Assembly: GCA_020310875.1 (NCBI GenBank)
Contig: CM035444.1
Location: 25,603,772 to 25,667,771 of the forward strand
Origin: Ceratopteris richardii
Lineage: Eukaryota; Streptophyta; Polypodiopsida; Polypodiales; Pteridaceae
DNA length: 64,000 nt
Reading direction: 5' to 3'
This document shows positions 59,801 through 64,000 of this stretch, in pieces. A program made the position numbers and the translations under genes. Each line of letters starts with the position of its first letter. Position 1 is the stretch's first letter. The notes beneath the pieces were generated by a model that saw only the letters and a program-made list of their open reading frames with translations, was not told where the DNA came from and ran no database searches.

Positions 59801-60173
59801 TGTCCAAGTATGCTCCATTTTCAAACTTGACAGCTGGGTGCTCTAATCCAATGGATTGATCAGGATTCTTAATCTGTACCATAGATCTTCCTAGGCCGTC
59901 CTCATAGATGCTGGCACCTAATTGGTTGGTCCTAAGGTATTCCAACTGCGTTTTGTAAGGGCCTTCTACCCTGTGCAAGTAAGGCACTCCTGAACTTCCC
60001 GTAGGTCTGTCCATGCCTTGAGACATCTCTGATTCACTGGTCTCAGAGCTAGGGTAGTATGAGTGGTGACTCAACTGCTGGGCCCACGACCTAGCAGTGT
60101 GGTTGACACTAGCCTCTGAAGACCTAAGGCTTTGTCTATCCCTTACTAGATGTCGTCCTGATCTAAGGTTCAT
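50880..60173 (-). CDS. Gag-pol polyprotein of element P (about 3,097 aa)
   Basis: One open frame; I take ATG 60173 (MNLRSGRHLVRD) because the seven codons before it begin with TTG. Order (residues approximate): gag core 338-500 (MKNYFDGTGDPYDHVAEF); CCHC knuckles at 558, 754 and 783 and a degenerate one near 590; retropepsin 1 with DSGA at Asp1246; RT 1670-1890 with YVDD at 1818-1821; RNase H with Asp1964; a first HHCC module 2168-2213; a second HHCC module 2295-2338; integrase core Asp2366, Asp2428, Glu2464 (the last pair spaced D-X35-E); integrase C-terminal part; retropepsin-like 2 with DSGA at Asp2741; and a Lys/Arg-rich tail with repeated W-V-P-K motifs. All catalytic residues are present. 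Much longer than a usual gypsy gag-pol (about 1,400-1,900). Stop TAA 50880-50882. Confidence 0.95.
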   Translation of the reverse strand: MNLRSGRHLVRDRQSLRSSEASVNHTARSWAQQLSHHSYYPSSETSESEMSQGMDRPTGSSGVPYLHRVEGPYKTQLEYLRTNQLGASIYEDGLGRSMVQIKNPDQSIGLEHPAVKFENGAYLDKEGTIYVVTSHPDRTDEFGNVIPEADLGDLEQGNMGAEPRTPRGKSVLTRIITPEWIPQDNKSIDLLLNRETDEAFWRYKPDRPVDIGTIMIYEFKDPDSPGRVTYLDHASERIFVVKENDRHAYTWKGEFVFPQPRSNVPYGHPGAGTSQAHGMQRDKSRDRPEVSFANPVGRERTRTETNRVEPEILRAHMNQRNADEFPLPRPREHTRTLRPTQLVKSMKNYFDGTGDPYDHVAEFRQVLRAEQVEDLFTQYNAFGLTLRNTALTWFQPLNERQFRSIDQLLEAFIIEFSKSGIRHNTSSLIHSFKQTPQETVRLAGRRFRQYLERCPVSELPTPAKQVALFLDGLLSTKLRSYVYLKDPRTIEECVRMCIDIEDNLGEELELSKIYKDSDSASNLSSMQSTSIEELAEKVAQKLGVTSKQIPRFAPVKRCYTCGGDHMANVCPIMAQPQVNPSSQYCTIERRYTNHTAQDCPYNKQTVRQTYPQPYPQQGRYQNQYPPQQYARPQQTYQPYQTQQRPQPVLAQQPPAPANVIPVKYAIAEENLNRAIVPVTPVLSKSDPSDHSFDSTHVDSPQAYYMQSPKHGESYYSEEPSEPSWESDHTNLMYTNPNPRPQSRQVRTPSPRGPCYRCQGDHLIRDCPVPPPTQPQSVTIQGFCQDCGKEHLLRDCPRNPSNMPKITPINIIGLVVDSTGSVTSTTPVQVITRAQALQQNPGVNQEKSPDVSETESMKKKRTRAWRDSRERMKRRWAKKMSDLEESLRETKAKIIEITSQPHSHTFPPLPSPSPSIPPPANTPHVTHPPPEAGSLLADPTPEDLNMMLKAYKARIQEGPNVTDHEKCYPRAELELERTKICAKMVELAQTMFEASRLFNISSSAKTQLHFDGLLERIEKLIAQSEKEPVSQHKDKASERLSLPAQEAYVPQAYVPNSTEPDTSSSMNQFTPEFLREIQEDKWAKESEVPPPIELVDDAHDQFPQDIPSIYEEQESTHSQDRLDFESNSLQELPHFTGPWEAKSTCMRAPTVMVRNEDSVIPKNTEVVKNTKVQCNLTLEELLKVRPELWKHVAKQVPEIAKPRSQVGSHRTVPEIPLDKIGDMCEGEEGNTYLPITYQEYTTKAILDSGAGVAIATTSLWKRWGKPALRPTRMKLQMADGHIERPLGLLEGITLTTCGVEFEHTFAICDFSKNHAYEMILGRPFMRQLQVVQDWGTNSLYLQHLGVTTKVNLKDYSHRDVPPIQWNPIHRAKDDTESVHSMGSGSSWMHEDTHLWMCKVAVDKEKREKAREVGAKETHRSIQDPAYAPVVFPDEEFEPHGWAEILATMDVAINEEQWTPHCDEDGYDISVFSIEPIMGEVVLEECEPSPDAFEDASDSDLESIIMDPPFASDEDYFHEVEFQPQRHGELTNDVRLATHVTPKEEGKKRKKREVSPEEEESLFEVPENFKKYEIDDRRVMIRMPKQEAQSGEAYDNKETTKKIVVALEEGEERCTCIGHDLTEEEEHALIALLREYRDVFAWSYKDLKGVDPDICSHTIPMTSDAKPSKQKPYTYNDNYAAKIKEEIDRLVKAGFIYEIEHTEWVSPIVVVPKKNGKLRVCINLKKVNAATIRDNYPLPITEHLLERVAGKEVYSFLDGFSGYNQVAIAPEDQHKTAFATEWGIFAFRVMPFGLTNAPATFQRLMCHVFKEFLRKNLEVYVDDLCAHSNIRQTHIPELRQIFDKCREYQVCLNPEKCVFMVTQGKILGHIVSKNGISTDEEKVRAIAELPRPRNVKEVQAFMGHCGYYRRFIHMYAVIAKPMYGLLTNFEWTDECENSFQELKRRLCSAPILTTPDWNKPFHVHVDASNYAIGCVLAQPTGEGSMDLPIAYASRQLNAAERNYTTTEREGLGMVYAVKKFRHYLLANKFKFFTDHQALLYLVNKPCNTGRLVRWFLLLMEYDFEVVVRKGRTHLRADHLSRLTSGEGPQGVSDDLPDAYLFNLEVVPQWAKPLVPVLTYGPNHPVIATPNREVVKAQKYHILAGSMYKHTDQGILACCVEEDEYAKWLQLAHVGALEQHYSKQLTLQTLRRLGVHWPTMEADVQKLCKECPICRTKPQVEHATLYQVSIVPDWSEPLVSFLRTKTCPPDMTLARKRSLEQEAQDYSLIGDNLYKRGKDGYLRLCVHESEYLKILETAHQGVAGGHFGPDRVIKAILFAGFWWPTLHMDAHTYVKRCDVCQRTQYPIRKDEMPLKPMMGGRAFSKWGIDFVGPINPPAKGSHAEYIIVATDYLTKWVEVKATTKNDAQTTAKFLFENVFTRYGLPIELISDRGTHFLNEVIENLLQEFLVIHKKSAPYHPQANGQAESTNKILCNVLTKLVNNKRSDWDKQLHHAVWAYRVAYKTVLQATPFQMVFGQNVVLPLDFLIPTLKVAQEHEWMGHELSSRLFDLERLGETRLRAAAGIYAAKKRQKAYFDAHVKDKGLKAGDLVLVYTLKQHARKLEKRGYGPMIINRISTSGAVQLATLEGDVLPNYISGCRVKLYQEPLTEEMLSRLNTAKKRKEEEKRIREEAQEEALERIRRFKLRRQGREHPRQDAYADQGYDVAMCEVSGVSSHRITDRRPFITLDIGQGKSARTVRALIDSGAATSAVKLSYCQELQLNVNPVEAYLIGLGGVETPCMGEVELPLYIHDEAMTVKVLVCQDEDLTEPLVLGQDWIYNQAVNLNLRSGLLQVWVNHSHITIELDNGALKELGKAHTPGPSRSTHEDDHAVLVQNYVLQRNDGCKKGVRKATELASFPKARERRQPKVDQRQKKQSDTYVGDQKYLRSKMSQQVKQVWVRKGEHPVALKPTTRAKPLISNQQHDTNTKSFRSSSANVKSIWVPRKSMKASPQSRQIWVPKACLRAQITTPRTHPTQHDPFTRTAGIHSFSTLGNTPRPMSTNRITCKWVPKRPHFQADTPIMLSRVSTEPRAKPIHCIWQPKTCNKPPDPNCKSMTTY

Positions 60174-62050
60174 ATGCCTATTTAAGTAGCCCAATTTTTT
60201 GCCCAGAGTACAACCTCGTTGCCGATCAATTGGTATCAGTCACTTGATTCTTTTTTAGTGTGTTATCATGTTTATGATCTTGTCTGATAGTGCGTCGTCA
60301 GGAATACTTGAGTAGTTTTCGTACTTGGAGTTGATCGTTCCACGTTAGGTTTTTTTTTTTTTTTTTTCCTTTATGTTGTCGTTCACACACACAGGTTATC
60401 TCTTGACTTGAACTTGATTTCTTAGATAGTCTTTGATTTATCTCGTGCCTATCGTTGCCTGGAATTACTTCTAACACTACCCGCACTTAGCCTAAACTAA
60501 GACTTGACAGAAGGTGTTGCGGGTTTTCCAACCTTGAGTTCCTTTCCTTGTGTTGTTGCCCTGATGTGTCCAGGACGCGCGTTCCCAAGCCTGCACTTAC
60601 TCTTGCTTTGCGTACCCTTCGATGCTCTCAAAGGACCTGTAAAAGGCCCACTGTTAGCTCAAGACTTAAATTCAAAAGACAGAACCAACCACTTTCATTC
60701 ATGTAACACTTCACCAATTTGCACTATGACTTTTTGGACACAACTCTAGAGATCCCTGAATTTTGTTCCCCCTGGGTATGGTCAACTTAAAAATACCCTA
60801 TCTAATATTCCTGATCTTAATTTAACCGTAACCAGTCGATGTTTTTGTTGTACTCCTCGCGAGCTTTCCAACAAAACAAAAATCACGGCAAACGGATTTC
60901 GTATGAGAAAGTTATGACCGTTCAGGGTTCTAGGGTTAATACAGGGTTCAAACAGGATCACTGTGCAACAGGTTTTCCCCAAGTTGTTTTCCTAAGGCCT
61001 CCTTATGTGCTCTAGAGTAAAATGTTTATGCCCAAAATTAGCCCAACTCTTCAATTAACAAACCCTAAAAAATTTGGCTAAAATTGGCTGTCAATCGCGA
61101 TGGACAGGGCTGTCAATCGTGATGGACAGGACTGTCAATCGCGATGGACAGAGTATCAATCGCGATGGACAGGGGTTCAGTCAATCGCGATGGACAGACA
61201 ATCAATCGCGATGGACAGTCAGTCAATCGCGATGGATAGGGGTTCAGTCAATCGCGATGGACAGGCAATCAATCGCGATGGACAGGGTTCAGTCAGTCGC
61301 GATGGACACGCAATCAATCGCGATGGACAGGGGGTCAGTCAATCGCGATGGACAGTCAGTCAATCGCGATGGACAGGGGTTCAGTCAATCGCGATGGACA
61401 AGCAATCGATCGCGATGGACAGGGGTTCAGTCAATCGCGATGGACAGGCAGTCAATCGCGATGGACAGGGGTTCAATCAATCGCGATGGATAGGCAGTCA
61501 ATCGCGATGGACAGGCAGTCAGTCGCGATGGACAGAGCTGTCAATCGCGATGGACAGGGCTGTCAATCGCGATGGACTGAAATTTTGCAAAATTTTCAAA
61601 AATTTTTGTGGGAATGTGGTGTGCAGGGTCTCTAGTCCACTGTGGTGCACTCAGATTTACCAAAAGGTGAAAATTTCTGTCAATCGCGATCGACAGGAGT
61701 CGGCGACTGCGAGACAGTTCTGCACATTTCCGTACCTGCGCGACGTGCTGGAGGGGATGATGCTGCTGAAACCTGCAAGAAACTCCAAAAGCATGCAGAA
61801 AATAGCACGCAACAGTTTGCTCTCTCGCTCTCTCTCACAAGTGAAATGAGGGAAATGAGGTGGAGAAGGTGATATAATAAAAAAACTGAAATTTTCGCGA
61901 TGATGGAAGTGGAGGTGGAAGATGGTGATGATGATGATGGTGATGATGGTGGTAAGGTAAGAAAGAAAAAAATAGGAAAAGTAGATAAATTACCTACAAT
62001 GCCAACGTCTCCAATCTACGTCTTACCATCACACGCTCGTCCTCAAAGCT
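60174..62050 (-). other. 5' leader of element P
   Basis: About 1.9 kb of untranslated leader between PBS and gag. Holds a poly-A run at 60350-60367 (T on plus), the minisatellite at 61087-61577, one isolated related unit at about 61680-61697, and a (GAT/GGT)n stretch at 61920-61955. No gene is recognised. Plus-strand open frames over the minisatellite are by-products of the repeat. Confidence 0.8.
61087..61577 (-). repeat. Minisatellite of about 22 near-palindromic units in the P leader
   Basis: The core ctgtcaatcgcgatggacag or a shortened form of it recurs about 22 times. Spacing often alternates between about 21 and 25 bases, giving a 46-base higher-order unit. Each core holds the palindrome atcgcgat, and full units are nearly self-complementary (ctgtc...gacag), so the genomic RNA would carry a row of small hairpins. 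Units differ by single bases only. Confidence 0.95.
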
Positions 62051-62071
62051 CGATCCCCGGCAACGGCGCCA
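62051..62071 (-). promoter_or_regulatory. Primer binding site of P (tRNA-Asp)
   Basis: On the minus strand TGGCGCCGTTGCCGGGGATCG, eight bases after the LTR end. It is complementary over about 21 bases to the 3' end of plant tRNA-Asp(GUC), the primer used by Tat/Athila-type elements. The match to the tRNA 3' end is from established knowledge of that tRNA. Confidence 0.93.
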
Positions 62072-62079
62072 AAATTTGG

Positions 62080-62472
62080 TGTAGCTCAGTGATGAGTAGC
62101 ACCTCCTTTAATGTCAATCCGGGAAGACGTGAGGATGGTATGAAGACCTCGAGCAAGTGGAGGCACAAGTGCGTGAGTGAGAAGCACACAAACATGCACA
62201 CACATACACACACACGTGCACACACGGCAAGACAAAGAGTGAGAAGCAATGGAGTTCTTAGATTACTTTCAAAAAGCTCTTACAAGTTCGTTTCAATTAG
62301 AATCCAACCTCAAAAATGAGCTCTCTAGCTCTTTTTATAGTTTTTGACTAGGTTTTGGCCCTGTCCAGACCTAGTGTCCGGCCTAGTTAAAAATTAGGTT
62401 CCAGGGCCAATTTGAGGGCTTAAACGGAGTTTAAAAAATACGAAAATTGATATGTAGGTACTGCTCTCAACA
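62080..62472 (-). repeat. 5' LTR of element P
   Basis: 393 bp; on the minus strand TGTTGAGAGCAGTACC...GAGCTACA, so TG...CA ends. TATA box CTATAAAAAG at 62331-62340 on the minus strand. A (CA)n-rich run at 62190-62225 is shared with the 3' LTR. Confidence 0.92.
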
Positions 62473-62541
62473 ACTTCCTAAATATTTAGATCAATGGGAA
62501 GAAATCTAGGATTACTTCCTAAATATTTAGATCAATGGGAA
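62473..62541. repeat. Target-site duplication and older 41-bp tandem duplication
   Basis: acttc at 62473-62477 is the right target duplication. The block acttcctaaatatttagatc... of 41 bases starts at 62473 and again at 62514. The bases at 62502-62513 (aaatctaggatt) equal those just left of P at 45733-45744, so the tandem duplication existed before P landed in its first unit. Confidence 0.85.
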
Positions 62542-63606
62542 GAGAATCCAAAGTGCCATAAAACCACTATGCTACATACCTAGAACAATGCCCCACCCAA
62601 TAAATGCACTAAAAAGCCTTTTAGAAAATAGCTTGAACAAAAACACGACCTACACTCCTGAAAAGGAAACACTCTTATGATAAAATTGCTTCAATTATAA
62701 TTTTTGTTCCTAACAACAAGGTGGAAGAATAAAAATGAAGGTGATTAAGGAAATATTGTTCTCCATATTGAGTACAATAGAGTAACAACCAAATGGATCA
62801 TAGATTCATGAGATACTATAGGAATAACAACCACAAAATTCTAGAGACAATGGGGAAACAAGCTTTTAAGACCATCGCACATGAAATTGCAATCGGTAAA
62901 TGGACATACAAAAAGACCAATAGATCTTCTAAAGACTATAACTATCACCATGTGTGGTGTTAGGTTTGAGCACACCTTAGCAATTTTCAAGTTAAAGGAA
63001 GCTAGAAACTATGAAGTAATAGCTTGAGTGCCTATTTTTCTACAACAATAACAATCTAGAGATCCATGTAACAACATGAAATTTCTTGTCATCTCCATAA
63101 CCATAGATCTTGATCCATACTAGTAGAGATATTTCATGGTAAGCCGACACAACCAAAAAGATCCTCAACAAGAACAATGACTCATCATAGAGATGATTCA
63201 ACCCACATTTTTGTAAATAAGTCCTTGAAATACTAAACCTAAAATTTATGCTAGTGTTCATTGATTTTCTTTTATCTCAAAGGACCACCAGCTTTTAACC
63301 TCAAGACACATGAACAAGATCAATGTAATTCTATCCATCAAGTTCATTCTGAAGTGATGAAATATCGTCCTCGTTAAATAGAAAAGAAATGTTGCACAAA
63401 ATGAAAATCCACCATCATTTTCTTTGGTGTGTGGCCATCAAAACATATTAGTAGAACTCAGTTATAATTGCGATCACTATCAAATACTCACCTAAATGTA
63501 GCTCCCCACATATAAAAATATCATAGTAGAATGTCTACATAAATGTGATTTCCCTCCTATAACATAGGATTTGGATTATTTGAACCATTTCAAGAGTTGG
63601 AAGCCC
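62542..63606 (+). pseudogene. L-family gypsy remnant, right half: protease and 3' region
   Basis: Around 62755-62990 the plus strand reads a retropepsin remnant (VTTKWIIDS-stop-DTIGITTTKF; HMKLQSVNGHTKRPIDLLKTI; GVRFEHTLAI) that aligns with element P (MKLQMADGHIERPLGLLEGI, GVEFEHTFAI). It has the DS of the active site but a stop instead of Gly. No RT follows: after about 600 non-coding bases the LTR starts. Matches copy D (22059-23883, minus) with indels. Confidence 0.7.
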
Positions 63607-63995
63607 ATTGTAAGATAAACAGTCAAAGTAGCTTCAAAATGTTGATGGCATGAGTTCATCCATATCATTTCCTTTTGTATCTGTATGAGTGTATCTCCAT
63701 TTTGTATCCAAGAGAAACTCCATTTCATATTATTTTATTTGTATCTCATTCTATTTGGGTACCTTGCCACTTGCTTTTACCATTGTATTCATTCTTCTTA
63801 AAGGGGAGGTAGCCCACATGTGATGTACTTTGGAAATCCTCCTCCAACCTCATATAAGGAGGATGCTCTTGGTAAGCTTATTTCTAATCCATGTGAGTTT
63901 ACCCATCTCTTGGTCTACTCTTTGAGTCTCTCACACTTTTTTGTTTTATGAGTACACTCTCTGCTCATTTTGCCTCTGCATGTGTACTCTTTACA
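63607..63995 (+). repeat. LTR of L-family element, plus copy
   Basis: ttgtaagataaacagtc...ctctttaca, diverged partner of 21622-22058. The leading TG is lost and the purine tract before it is degraded (caagagttggaagccca). The following five bases to the window end (tggta) match the PBS start seen at copy D. Confidence 0.6.
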
Positions 63996-64000
63996 TGGTA

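Larger units (their letters stand above)
45750..62472 (-). mobile_element. Tat/Athila-like Ty3/gypsy element P (16.7 kb), minus strand
   Basis: Bounded by LTRs at 45750-46132 and 62080-62472 and a 5-bp target duplication. Internal order on the minus strand: tRNA-Asp PBS, long leader with minisatellite, ~3,097-codon gag-pol, 216-bp spacer, 1,465-codon second frame with one stop, 3' LTR. The LTRs differ at 3 of 383 aligned bases (45844/62174, 45887/62217 and 45941/62271 regions), so insertion was recent. The tRNA-Asp PBS, extra ORF after integrase, large size and lack of a chromodomain fit the Tat/Athila branch. Gag-pol is fully open, so this copy could still be active or supply proteins to others. 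Confidence 0.93.

Noticed and set aside
61074-61872. Plus-strand ORFs of up to 249 codons with repeated N-R-D-G-Q-S words
   Set aside because: They are translations of the leader minisatellite of element P, open in more than one frame and antisense to the element; no gene features.
61920-61955. GAT/GGT repeat as a coding acidic tract
   Set aside because: A simple trinucleotide microsatellite in the leader of P on the antisense strand; no supporting ORF features.
62051-62071. tRNA-like sequence
   Set aside because: Only the last ~21 bases of tRNA-Asp are present, next to an LTR; it is a primer binding site, not a tRNA gene.

Overview
This 64-kb window is repeat DNA from a land-plant nuclear genome. 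I see no host gene, rRNA, tRNA gene, CRISPR array or prokaryotic signal. Nearly everything recognisable is an LTR retrotransposon, whole or broken, of the Ty1/copia and Ty3/gypsy types, with plant-style primer binding sites (initiator tRNA-Met and tRNA-Asp). The base composition is AT-rich. The element types fit a large repeat-rich genome such as a fern, lycophyte or gymnosperm, but the sequence alone does not settle the species.

Layout. 1-3.08 kb: decayed gypsy pol (element A, + strand), then a putative LTR and AT-rich or GA-rich DNA to 6.88 kb, then an orphan 142-codon ORF. 7.44-11.17 kb: a scrambled copia copy (B) with an inverted piece of its own 5' region inside pol. 11.2-14.3 kb: decayed gypsy 3' ends and a minus-strand copia RT remnant. 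14.30-19.43 kb: a structurally complete copia element (C; two 231-bp LTRs, PBS, PPT, 5-bp target duplication) whose single gag-pol frame has two premature stops. 19.4-21.6 kb: nothing recognised. 21.6-24.0 kb: minus-strand piece of a gypsy-related family (L) with a protease remnant, PPT and LTR. 24.0-27.9 kb: two copia copies head to head (E minus, F plus). 28.15-30.2 kb: a second copia family (G, minus). 31.4-31.95 kb: a 219-bp tandem duplication next to a microsatellite hairpin. 32-34.25 kb: decayed gypsy pol (O, minus). 34.8-38.6 kb: copia fragments H and I (minus). 39.5-42.2 kb: decayed gypsy gag and a proline-rich/coiled-coil remnant. 42.5-44.2 kb: copia fragments J and K. 44.25-45.75 kb and 62.47-64 kb: the two halves of a plus-strand L copy.

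The main object is element P (45,750-62,472, minus strand), a young 16.7-kb Tat/Athila-like gypsy element inserted into L. Its LTRs show 3 substitutions in 383 aligned bases and it has a 5-bp target duplication. It carries a 21-base match to the 3' end of tRNA-Asp, a ~1.9-kb leader with about 22 copies of a near-palindromic minisatellite unit, and one uninterrupted ~3,097-codon gag-pol frame. That frame has an unusual layout: gag, zinc knuckles, retropepsin 1, RT, RNase H, two HHCC zinc-binding modules, DDE integrase, retropepsin 2, basic tail. Downstream is a second long frame (1,465 codons) of unknown or 'env-like' type, broken by a single UAG.

How it fits together: P has every catalytic part needed to reverse-transcribe and integrate itself and could have mobilised relatives. 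L is a diverged relative with gag and protease remnants and no RT between protease and LTR. The copia copies represent one main family (C, E, F, H, J, K, plus B with a different 3' LTR) in successive states of decay.
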